From the IMG/VR virus record IMGVR_UViG_3300024257_000003, positions 1 through 64,000 of that record: a stretch of 64,000 bases of DNA, one strand, 5' to 3'. The position numbers were made by a program, and so were the translations under genes. How positions within the stretch are numbered: the first letter of the stretch is position 1; the number at the start of each line of letters is the position of its first letter. This document shows, piece by piece, positions 22,128 through 29,646 of the stretch. The stretch comes from a virus. Under the pieces are notes generated by a model, which saw only the letters and a list, made by a program, of their open reading frames with translations, was not told the DNA's origin and did no database searches.

Positions 22128-23129
22128 ATGTGGGATAGAGTTAAGACGTTAAAGTCTGCTCTCCTTGGTTTACCAGAGCCGATCCTCATCCTTGGAAATA
22201 GAATGCCAGATGGAGATAGTCTAGGCAGCGCAGCTGCAGTGTTGGACTATTTAAGGTACGAAGGATATGAGGCTTACATTCACTGCGTCCTCCCACCGCC
22301 TCCAACGTTAAGTTGGATGCTTGATGAGGGGGATGAAGCCACCGCAGAGACGCTCGAAGAGTATGCGTCTCTGGTAGTAGTGGATGACCAAGTGAATTCT
22401 GAACGACTTGGGTTTGAGTTTAGAAAAGTTCCTACTATTTGCATAGACCATCATATGACAGGATTCCCTGATGATGTGGCAGATAGTATAGCGAAGAAGG
22501 GGTCCCTTGGTGCCCCTACTGTTGTTGTTAATGACAATGTCATTAACTTCTGGAAGCTGTGCCCAGCAACAGCCTGCATCTTAATTGATGAAGAGATATT
22601 TCACCCCTTTCTGTGGGTGTCTCTCTATACAGATTCAGTTGGTTTTACTGTCAACACCAGCACAGTCATTAGGTATGCTTCAATCCTTACAGAGGCTTCA
22701 GATATTTCTGATGAAGACGCTGAAGGTTACATAAAGAAGGTTTACCCCACCGCTCCTGTTTCTATCTTAGAATCTTTTGCTGAGGCAACAATCTACACCC
22801 TCACAGGCACTCATAATGGAGAGCAGCTACAAATTGCTATGGCAATTGCTGATGCTCAAGATGATTTGTCCTATCGTAAGATCCTTTGGATCCTTCGACA
22901 GTTTGGACATGTGGCGTGTTTTGTGAATTCTGTGACAGGCAAGGCAAGTGTGCGTTCTGACCGCTATGAGTATAGCGCTCTTGACATAGCAAAGAAATTT
23001 GGTGGAGGTGGGCATGTGCGCGCAGCGGGCTTCCAGCTGAACACCAAAGAATTTGGTTCTCAGTGCGATAAACTAATCACCCTACTTGGAAGCGATCTCG
23101 AAAGCGTTCGCTTAAGGATGTTAATGTAA
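22128..23129 (+). CDS. DHH/DHHA1 phosphoesterase (NrnA/RecJ-like)
   Basis: 333 aa with both domains. Motif I, GNRMPDGDSLGSA (23-35), keeps Asp28 and Asp30, but the usual His of H-x-x-P-D-x-D is Asn here. VVVDDQ (83-88) and CIDHH (105-109, the DHH motif) follow, then YTDSVGFT (motif IV). The DHHA1 domain has GGGGHVRAAGF, the substrate-binding G-G-G-H. NrnA-type enzymes degrade short oligonucleotides or remove phosphate from pAp. Recycling of nucleotides during phage replication is a likely role. Confidence 0.85.
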   Translation: MWDRVKTLKSALLGLPEPILILGNRMPDGDSLGSAAAVLDYLRYEGYEAYIHCVLPPPPTLSWMLDEGDEATAETLEEYASLVVVDDQVNSERLGFEFRKVPTICIDHHMTGFPDDVADSIAKKGSLGAPTVVVNDNVINFWKLCPATACILIDEEIFHPFLWVSLYTDSVGFTVNTSTVIRYASILTEASDISDEDAEGYIKKVYPTAPVSILESFAEATIYTLTGTHNGEQLQIAMAIADAQDDLSYRKILWILRQFGHVACFVNSVTGKASVRSDRYEYSALDIAKKFGGGGHVRAAGFQLNTKEFGSQCDKLITLLGSDLESVRLRMLM

Positions 23130-23359
23130 TGAGCAGTAAAAAGAAGACAATCAAAGAGCTGAGACTAGTTAATAAGGATCTTTATAAGACCCTAGAAGCC
23201 TCTGAGGCTGACCTTGCTGAGGCAGAAGAGGAGAACGAGCGCCTTCGTGAGTCTATCATGATCCTCTTAAGCGAGGCTGGGTTGGAAATCGAAGCCAATG
23301 ATGGACTAGAGTTTCCAGTTGAGATTATGGCAGTTCCAGATGGAATCTTCCCTCTCTAA
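23129..23359 (+). CDS. Coiled-coil protein, 76 aa
   Basis: Helical heptads fill residues 5-50 (LRLVNKDLYKTLEASEADLA then EEENERLRESIMIL). The C-terminus is acidic and ends DGIFPL. TAATG overlap with the DHH gene. Resembles the gene at 4518 in general form but has no repeat. Function unknown. Confidence 0.6.
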   Translation: MSSKKKTIKELRLVNKDLYKTLEASEADLAEAEEENERLRESIMILLSEAGLEIEANDGLEFPVEIMAVPDGIFPL

Positions 23360-23378
23360 TAGATATGATTGGTAGTAT

Positions 23379-24371
23379 ATGAAAGACTTTGTACATCTTC
23401 ACCTGCACACTAAGTTCAGCCTACAAGATGGTACCACTGAGCCTGAAGGGCTCATGAAAAAGTGTGCCGATCATGGGATGAAGTCCGTTGGAGTGACAGA
23501 TCATGGGAATATGGCAGGGATGTGGGATTGTGCTAAGTACGCTAAGCAGTATGGCATTAATCTAATCCCTGGCAATGAATTCTATGTTGTTCCTGATGCA
23601 CAAAAGAGCAGGGGGAATGATTGGCGGAAGGGGAAGTCCTCTCATCTTGGACTTCTTGCTTATAGTCAGACCGGTTGGGATAATCTGTTGAGGCTTACTG
23701 CGTTATCGAATCTTGAGGGATTCTATAACGAACCTCGGATAGACTATAGGATGCTCAGAGAGAACTCCGAAGGATTGTGGTGTATGTCTGGCTGCCTCGG
23801 CGGCTTCATAAATACAGCCATTAAGAATAATCAATCCCCAAGGTTTGCGGTAGATATGCTGCATAGTATCTTTGGAGATAGGCTATCTCTTGAGATACAG
23901 GTGAACCCAATACCTGACCAGCAGATTCTTAATGATGAAGTGATAGCAATTCATCATGCTACAAAGATTCCCCTCGTTGCTACCGTTGATGCTCACTACT
24001 TAGATAAGACTGATAGCCACAACCAGGACATCCTGTTTGCAATGCAGTTAGGGAAATCCCTAGAGGACCCAGAGAGGCTGAAGATGCCTCCAGAAGAGCA
24101 CTCTGTTGAAACCCCAGAGGAAGCCATCAAGAGGTTCACAGATAAGTATGGGAACCTTGGATTGGAGGCTTGTCGGAGGACGGTAGAGATTGGAGACAAC
24201 TCTCACTCAGAGATTACTTACCAAAGTAAGAGCTATAAAATTCCCACCCTTGATGTTGCAGCACAGCCAGACTTCCAAGAGTTTCTTAAATGGAAGACAG
24301 GCTGTGAATGTCACACCTCAGACAAAGGGGAGTGCTTAGTACATGGAAAAGCCTGTGGGCATAACCACTAG
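23379..24371 (+). CDS. dnaE: DNA polymerase III alpha, PHP domain as separate protein
   Basis: 330 residues match the N-terminal PHP domain of DnaE. VHLHLHTKFSLQDG (H6, H8, H10), VTDHGNMAG, PGNEFYV and ATVDAHYLDKTD keep the metal ligands of an active PHP site, which in some bacteria proofreads. It continues through the helical region with PEEHSVETPEEAI and stops after SYKIPTLDVAAQPDFQEFL, exactly where the polymerase proper begins in other DnaE proteins. A Cys/His-rich tail (GCECHTSDKGECLVHGKACG then H-N-H) is extra and may bind zinc. The rest of DnaE starts at 25062, after two small genes. Confidence 0.85.
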   Translation: MKDFVHLHLHTKFSLQDGTTEPEGLMKKCADHGMKSVGVTDHGNMAGMWDCAKYAKQYGINLIPGNEFYVVPDAQKSRGNDWRKGKSSHLGLLAYSQTGWDNLLRLTALSNLEGFYNEPRIDYRMLRENSEGLWCMSGCLGGFINTAIKNNQSPRFAVDMLHSIFGDRLSLEIQVNPIPDQQILNDEVIAIHHATKIPLVATVDAHYLDKTDSHNQDILFAMQLGKSLEDPERLKMPPEEHSVETPEEAIKRFTDKYGNLGLEACRRTVEIGDNSHSEITYQSKSYKIPTLDVAAQPDFQEFLKWKTGCECHTSDKGECLVHGKACGHNH

Positions 24372-24394
24372 AAATAAAACTATAGGAGATTAGC

Positions 24395-24688
24395 ATGTTA
24401 GAAGTTACCCCCGCACCTGGATTCGCCATGGTGACACTTGAGAAGGACGCACAGACAAAGTCTGGACTTTTTGTTGCAGGCACACAGGACGGCCTAAAGA
24501 GAGGTCGCGTAGAAGGCCTTGGCCCTGAGTTTGTCACAGACCATGGTGTTTCAATCGCCTTCCCAGCAGATGTTGGAGATGTCGTTCTATTTGACAAGGG
24601 AACTGAATTTTCAATCCCGGGGCAAGGAAGCTACTACTTCGTGTGGCGGAACAACACTGTTGGCAGGATCGTCGAGTCAGGAGAGTGA
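24395..24688 (+). CDS. GroES-like co-chaperonin
   Basis: 97 aa, near Cpn10 length. Pattern: TPAPGFAMVTLEKDAQTKSG (core strand and start of the mobile loop region), LFVAG, GRVEGLGPEFV, then VGDVVLFDKGTEFSIPGQG and VGRIVESGE. This matches the GroES order of 'K-x-G' loop, 'G-x-V-x-x-V-G', 'V-G-D-x-V-x-F' and a final strand. Phage Cpn10 proteins (such as T4 gp31) replace host GroES for capsid folding. Its place between dnaE pieces is unusual. Confidence 0.75.
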   Translation: MLEVTPAPGFAMVTLEKDAQTKSGLFVAGTQDGLKRGRVEGLGPEFVTDHGVSIAFPADVGDVVLFDKGTEFSIPGQGSYYFVWRNNTVGRIVESGE

Positions 24689-25014
24689 CAGATTCACTTG
24701 GGAATGAATACAGAGTGGGAGATATACTCTTGTACGTCGCCGGGGGAGATCAGGCTCGGCCACAGATTGCCATGTTTGTTGAAGCTTATATGAATGCAGA
24801 TGGAGATCCTAAAAATAGGTTCCTTTTTGCGAACCGTAGAACGTGGAATCGAGATCAAAATAACGTGTCTGTCAGAACTATTGGACGGCCCTGGAGGGCC
24901 CGCTTGAAGCGGCTCTCTGATGTCCTTCCTCATGACAAGGCCCTCGAGGCAAGAGATTTCTTTGAGTATGCCCTGGAGCTAAAGGGATACGAGCTTGGGC
25001 TGCCTCTTCTTTGA
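24685..25014 (+). CDS. Unknown protein, 109 aa
   Basis: Not recognised. GTG 24685 overlaps the stop of the GroES-like gene (GTGA) and gives a sensible N-terminus, MTDSLGNEYRVGDILLYVAGG. AGGAG at 24679-24683 is too close to be ideal, so a start slightly upstream is possible. Basic, beta-rich first half, then a helix. Lies between the PHP and palm genes of DnaE. Confidence 0.5.
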   Translation: MTDSLGNEYRVGDILLYVAGGDQARPQIAMFVEAYMNADGDPKNRFLFANRRTWNRDQNNVSVRTIGRPWRARLKRLSDVLPHDKALEARDFFEYALELKGYELGLPLL

Positions 25015-25061
25015 GGTATGATGTCAGAATGGAGAGGTCTCAGAGAGAAGGAGAGGTTCAA

Positions 25062-25887
25062 ATGAAGAGTGATGATCAGAACTCCTACCTTTTATTTTGG
25101 GCCCAGAAGGGGCTTAAGGCAAGAGGGCTCTGGGATGACCAGGTCTATAAGGATAGGGTAGATTACGAGTGGAAAGTTATCTCTCGTATGGGGTTTGCAG
25201 GATACTATCTTGTAGTCGCTGACTACGTGGCTTGGGCCCGTAGTCAAAGAATCCCAGTGGGGCCTGGACGTGGTTCAGGTGCTGGCTCTTTGATTGCCTA
25301 TGCTGTAGGCATAACGGATGTGGATCCCATTAAGTGGGGCCTAATGTTTGAGAGGTTCTTGAACCCAGGTAGAGTCTCCATGCCTGACTTTGACATTGAC
25401 TTTGGAAAGAGAGATCGACTCAAGGTTTTTGACTACCTGTCAGAGAAATACGGACATCAGAACGTTTGTCAGATTGGTACTATTGGCACCATGAAGGCAA
25501 AGCTTGCGGTCAAAGATGTGGGGAGAACCCTTGGACTTGATCCCTCTGAGCTGGAAAGATTCTCTAGCTTAATTCCCGACGAAGAAAGAGGAGGACAGGG
25601 CGATCATGCTATCACCTTGAGCCTCCTCTTGGATCCTCCCAGGGAGCTTGTTAAGGCTCACGGAGAGGCTCTTGCAAAGTTCAGAACTGCTTATGAATTC
25701 GACAAAGACTTTCATAGAGTTGTCAACCTTGCTGTAGAGCTGGAAGGAATCCCAAAGAGTTACGGGGTGCACGCAGCTGGAGTTGTCATCGGAATTGATT
25801 CTCTATGGGGAGATATTCCTCTTAGGAAATCAAATGATGGAAGGCCTGTTAGTCAGTGGACTGACAAGCAGGTCGAAAAGATGGGGT
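25062..25887 (+). CDS. dnaE: DNA polymerase III alpha, palm fragment (exon 1)
   Basis: ATG 25062 has AAGGAG at 25048-25053; an in-frame TTG at 25011 is weaker. Residues 1-45 correspond to the DnaE region just after the PHP domain. GYYLVVADYVAWARSQRIPV, then GPGRGSGAGSLIAY, carry primer/dNTP-binding residues. MPDFDIDF at 107-114 holds two catalytic aspartates (Asp111 and Asp113, E. coli D401/D403). KSYGVHAAGVVI follows. The frame runs on to a stop after M-G-L-A-Y, but homology ends at the Gly-Leu codons and resumes at 26719 with K-F-D-F-L-G. The last exon base (T 25887) pairs as U-G in P1. Confidence 0.9.
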
Positions 25888-26718
25888 TAGCTTATTAGCC
25901 CCTGTATGGAGCAATCCGTACAGCAAACAAGGTGAACCCCAAAGCAAAGGGGGTGTGCTGCATCTGCAGCGCTAACAGGGGAACCTAAGTGAGCGAGTCT
26001 CATAAGGCAATCCTGTGCTAAGCTTTTGATTGATTAGGTATTGCAAAATTGATATAATAGGAGCTCAACAAACAGGAGCTGCGTTATGCAAAAGTTAGAA
26101 GGATTTGAGAAGGTAGAATCTGAAGGAATTTTGGGAGAGTATTATATTCATCCAGACGGAAGGATCTACAGAGATTACGGACATAGAATAAAATTTCTTT
26201 CCGAGAGGCCAAATGCTTATGGCTATAGTCGAATAAGCTTGCTTCATCAGGATGGACGTAGAGTGGATCGAATGATGCATCGATTATTGATGTTAACATT
26301 TGTCCCAAATCCAGATAATAAGCCACAAGTCAATCATAAAGACGGAGATAAAAGCAACAATCAGCTTTCCAATTTGGAATGGGTTACAGATCGAGAAAAT
26401 AAGCTTCATTCACATAGAGTGCTTGGAGCCAAATCTAGTGACAAAAGTTGTTTCTTATTTTATTTTGGGGGCTTTGTTCAAAGGTTTCCAAACATCCAAG
26501 CTGCTTGTAACTATGCAGCTAAAAAATATGGGTGCTCCTCAAAGTCTTTATGTAAATATTACACATCTAATGGATGTGCAATTATTACAGAAGAAAGTGC
26601 AACGACTATCCTAACGGAGTAGGGGGGGTATTGCTCCTCTCGAAGCGCCTTGATCTCTGAATCAATACAGAGAATATGATATAGTCTGTGCCACTAGAAA
26701 TAGTGGAATAACACGTTG
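25888..26718 (+). mobile_element. Group I intron in dnaE, with HNH endonuclease gene
   Basis: The 831-base insertion interrupts DnaE in the codons before K-F-D-F-L-G. P1: exon GGGGT (25883-25887) pairs with GCCCC (25898-25902), leaving the required U-G pair at the splice site. P2: TGTATGGA (25903-25910), GNRA-type loop GCAA, TCCGTACA (25915-25922). Further core-like sequence includes AATCCTGTGCTAAGC (about 26011-26025) and ATGATATAGTC (about 26677-26687). The intron ends in G at 26718, with TTA (25895-25897) able to form P10 with exon TAA. An end at 26715 is an alternative, giving one more residue. Confidence 0.88.
26086..26622 (+). CDS. HNH homing endonuclease within the dnaE intron
   Basis: 178 aa with its own site (CAGGAG, 26071-26076). 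N-terminal NUMOD4-like part (GEYYIHPDGRIYRDYGHRI), HNH core (MMHRLLMLTF, then NKPQVNHKDGDKSNNQLSNL and E-W-V-T), and a C-terminal NUMOD1-like DNA-binding segment (FPNIQAACNYAAKKYGCSS). The architecture is similar to the thyA-associated HNH gene at 16934 but the sequences are clearly different. It would cleave intron-less dnaE of relatives. Confidence 0.88.
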   Translation: MQKLEGFEKVESEGILGEYYIHPDGRIYRDYGHRIKFLSERPNAYGYSRISLLHQDGRRVDRMMHRLLMLTFVPNPDNKPQVNHKDGDKSNNQLSNLEWVTDRENKLHSHRVLGAKSSDKSCFLFYFGGFVQRFPNIQAACNYAAKKYGCSSKSLCKYYTSNGCAIITEESATTILTE

Positions 26719-28436
26719 TAAAGTTCGACTTTCTGGGACTCCGCACACTTGATGTAATTGAAGACGCCTGTCGTAGCATAGAGAAAAGAACTGGAGTGAC
26801 TATTGATTGGGAACAGACTCCCGAGGATGATGGTCCTACATTCGATATGCTCAGCAGAGGAGACACCTTTGGTGTCTTCCAGCTGGAGGCATCTGGTATC
26901 TCTGGGTTTACCAAGGGATATAAGCCAAGGTCTATCGATGACATCTCAATCATCTCAGCTCTATACAGACCTGGTCCGCTGGATAATGGGATGGTAGATG
27001 CCATTCTGTCTGTCCGCAAGGGGAAGAAGATTGAAGAGAGTCCTGTTGATGTCATTAAAGAAATCCTTAAGGATACGAATGGGGTTCTGACATATCAGGA
27101 ACAAGTATTAGCAATATCAAGGGAGATGGCTGGGTTTACCCTGTCGGGTGCTGATCTATTGAGGCGCGCGATTGGCAAGAAGCTGCCCGAAGAGATGCAA
27201 GCGCAGGAGCAAAACTTTGTTGATGGCTCCGTAGAGAAGGGGTATCCAAAGCATCAAGCTTTGGAAGTATTTGAAATCATTAAGAAATTCGCTGACTATT
27301 GTTTGTCATATGATACTAAGGTATTGACCGATAAGGGGCCTCTCTCAATTGGTCATATTGTAGAAAATCAGCTAGAGGTTTCTGTTTATTCTATTGATGA
27401 GCATGGGCTTGTCTACTCTCAGCCGGTGGCTCAGTGGCATGACAGGGGCATAAGAGAAGTCTTTGAATACAAGCTTGAGGATGGCTCTGTCATCCGAGCG
27501 ACCGAAGATCATAAGTTTATGACCGTCGATGGAGATATGCTTGCTATTGAAACAATCTTCCTGCAGAATAGGGATATGCTTGTCATTGAAACAGGCAAGA
27601 TTCAAATAGGGGAGATTGAAATGAAGCCTTATAATAAACTAAATGACCTGGACAAACAACTTGTCCAACGACTGTACTATGAAGGATTATCCTTTGAGGA
27701 CATCTCAAAGGAAGCTGTGGTATCTCAACGTTCTGTTAGTCGTGTTTTGCAAGAGGCTAATATTAACACCAGAAGGAAAAACCGTTATACCCTTAATGAA
27801 AGCTTCTTCTGTGGAGCATATGATCATTATGAATGTGCATATTTTTTAGGCCTACTGGCAGCAGATGGATGCGTTACTCATAAGGATTACATCGCCCTCC
27901 AGCTTATTGATGAAGAACTTGTCTTATGGTTTCGCAAAGCGATCGAATACTCAGGAGAAGTTCGGCTTATCCTTGGCGAGGAGCGAAAGCCCCCTGGCCA
28001 AGATGCCTATAGGGTGAACTTTAGCTCTGCCATAATGTCAGAGGAACTTCGTTCATATGGAATCATTGCCGGAAGACATCTTCAAGCAATTCCGAAGTTA
28101 GAAGATTCAATTGTGCCTCATTTTATTCGAGGGTATTTTGATGGAGATGGATGTGTTTACTTAAGGCCAGAGGGTTCTGGTGGAGTTGTTCATATTGTAG
28201 CCTCCGAGGCGTTTTGCGAATCGCTTAAAGAATACTTTGGATTCGGAACAATTAGTTCACATCCCAGTGGTATGTATTATTGGAGGATCTTTGCAAAAAA
28301 ACATGTGAATGTTTTTTATGAAGCCCTATATGATTCTGATGGTTCAGAGACCCTGTGCCTTAATCGCAAAAAGCAACTAATGGAAGCCTTCCTACGGAGC
28401 TACAAGTATGAAAATTGTTGGAAAGCAAAGGATTGA
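26719..28436 (+). CDS. dnaE: DnaE second fragment joined to intein N-half and LAGLIDADG endonuclease
   Basis: Spliced to exon 1. DnaE residues KFDFLGLRTLDVIEDA begin the fragment and hold the third catalytic Asp (E. coli D555). GVFQLEASGI, ALYRPGPLDNGM, YQEQVLAISREMAGF and LLRRAIGKK follow, to EIIKKFADY at 27299. At Cys codon 27300 DnaE homology stops and an intein N-half begins (see separate entry). The ORF ends at TGA 28434-28436 after the endonuclease. Predicted translation from 25062 across the splice is 847 residues: 469 of DnaE, then 378 of intein and endonuclease. Confidence 0.88.
27300..28433 (+). mobile_element. DnaE intein N-half fused to LAGLIDADG endonuclease
   Basis: Cys1 opens CLSYDTKVLTDKGPLSIGHI, nearly the start of the Npu/Ssp DnaE split intein. 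QPVAQWHDRGIREVFEY, LEDGSVIRATEDHKFMTVDG (T-x-x-H block B) and MLAIETIF follow, all collinear with cyanobacterial IntN (~100 residues). Instead of ending, the frame continues into an HTH-like part (LSFEDISKEAVVSQRSVSRV) and a two-motif LAGLIDADG nuclease: YFLGLLAADGCV and FIRGYFDGDGCV, each with the catalytic acidic residue. Cyanobacterial DnaE split inteins lack an endonuclease. The partner half is the next ORF. Confidence 0.88.
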
Positions 28437-28512
28437 GGATCAATCAGTCTATGATATTGGAGTAGAAAAAGACCATAACTTTCTTCTTGCTGATGGACAG
28501 GTTGCTTCCAAT
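28408..28512 (+). mobile_element. DnaE intein C-half (IntC)
   Basis: The first 35 codons of the C-terminal ORF. Length and sequence match cyanobacterial DnaE IntC (36 residues in Npu), with V-Y-D-I-G-V-E-x-D-H-N-F conserved. The terminal Asn is preceded by Ser, not the usual His, as in Npu (A-S-N). The next residue, Cys+1, starts C-F-N. Together with the N-half it should trans-splice. Confidence 0.85.
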
Positions 28513-29646
28513 TGCTTTAACAAAAGCCATAGTGTGGCCTATTCAATGCTTTCATATAGAACAGCTTATCTTAAGTGTCACTATCCTTCTGACTTCTATG
28601 CTGCAGAGCTTACGAGCCACGAAGGGGAAGTCAAGAAGCTTCTCCCAGCAATGGCAGATGCTCGAGCACACCACATGAAGATCAAGACTCCTGATATTAA
28701 TCTTAGTGAGGAGTGCTTTACGGCGACCGCCAGACATGAAATAAGGTTTGGACTTGCTGGAATTAAGGGGCTTGGGACAAAGGCTCTTCAGTCTATTATG
28801 AATGAAAGAGCCAATGGGAGTTTTGAGTCTATCACTGGCTTATGCAAGAGGCTCTCCTCTTCTGAGATTAAGTCGAATAATCTCACAGCCTTAGCAAGGT
28901 CTGGTGCATTTTCCCAAATAGAAACTGGAATGAACACAGCAGAGCTTGCAGAGTATGCCGTTAACACAGCGATTGCTCTTCGTAGCTATCATAAAGATGA
29001 GAAGAAAGGCCAGGTGTCTATCTTTTCTGTTATGACTGAAGCTCCAGAAAATGAGATTAATGTTCAGAGACCGTCAATTCATTTGGATGATGGAGATGAA
29101 CTGGAGCTAGAGAAGGAAGCCTTGGGCTTTTATATCTCAGGATCTCCTCTGGATAAGTACAATACTATTAAGGAAAGATCCCATATAGATGAAATTGAAA
29201 GCTTAGAAGTTGATGGCATTTGGGTATCAGTTCTTGCCAGGATAACAGAGCTTAAGATTAGAAATGGAAAGAGGGGAAGCTTTGCAATACTACAGCTAGA
29301 AGATACTAGCGGCAGCATTGGAGCTAAGATTTGGTCTAACAATATGGCTGAAGCTCGTCCATACTTAGAAGAAGGTAAGAGTGTTGTTGTCAGAGGAAAG
29401 ACAAACTCCTACAAAGGACTTGAAATTGTTGTGGATTCTATTGTAGACGCTGAATCAGAAGTGAAAAGACTTTTGAAGAGAGTGGTCATTCATAGACTTG
29501 ATTCCACGATTTTAAATACACTCTTGCAATTGCCTGCAGGAAATGTTCCTATAGATCTTGAGCTTTCAAATGGCCAGATCAAACAACGACTTGGATTTTT
29601 TGAAATCCAACCCCACATGCTGAGGGAACTGAATGAGATGGACTGA
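28408..29646 (+). CDS. dnaE: Intein C-half followed by DnaE C-terminal fragment
   Basis: ATG 28408 has GGAG at 28396-28399 and overlaps the upstream ORF by 29 bases, in the +1 frame. Residues 1-35 are IntC: SVYDIGVEKDHNFLLADGQV (block F), ending A-S-N before Cys+1. From 28513 the C-extein CFNKSHSVAYSMLSYRTAYL resumes DnaE exactly where it broke. GLAGIKGLGTKAL is a helix-hairpin-helix; VSVLARITELKIRNGKRGSF, then L-E-D-T-S-G-S-I-G-A-K-I-W, is the OB domain. The mature ligated polymerase would be about 846 residues. Confidence 0.88.
   Translation: MKIVGKQRIEDQSVYDIGVEKDHNFLLADGQVASNCFNKSHSVAYSMLSYRTAYLKCHYPSDFYAAELTSHEGEVKKLLPAMADARAHHMKIKTPDINLSEECFTATARHEIRFGLAGIKGLGTKALQSIMNERANGSFESITGLCKRLSSSEIKSNNLTALARSGAFSQIETGMNTAELAEYAVNTAIALRSYHKDEKKGQVSIFSVMTEAPENEINVQRPSIHLDDGDELELEKEALGFYISGSPLDKYNTIKERSHIDEIESLEVDGIWVSVLARITELKIRNGKRGSFAILQLEDTSGSIGAKIWSNNMAEARPYLEEGKSVVVRGKTNSYKGLEIVVDSIVDAESEVKRLLKRVVIHRLDSTILNTLLQLPAGNVPIDLELSNGQIKQRLGFFEIQPHMLRELNEMD

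Noticed and set aside
25011-25061. Upstream TTG start for the dnaE palm fragment
   Set aside because: ATG 25062 has a clear AAGGAG site; the extra residues do not look like DnaE.
28390-28440. Programmed ribosomal frameshift joining the LAGLIDADG ORF to IntC
   Set aside because: It would need a +1 shift, no slippery site or stop-codon pause with a typical context was seen, and IntC has its own GGAG and ATG. A split intein is the simpler reading, though not proven.
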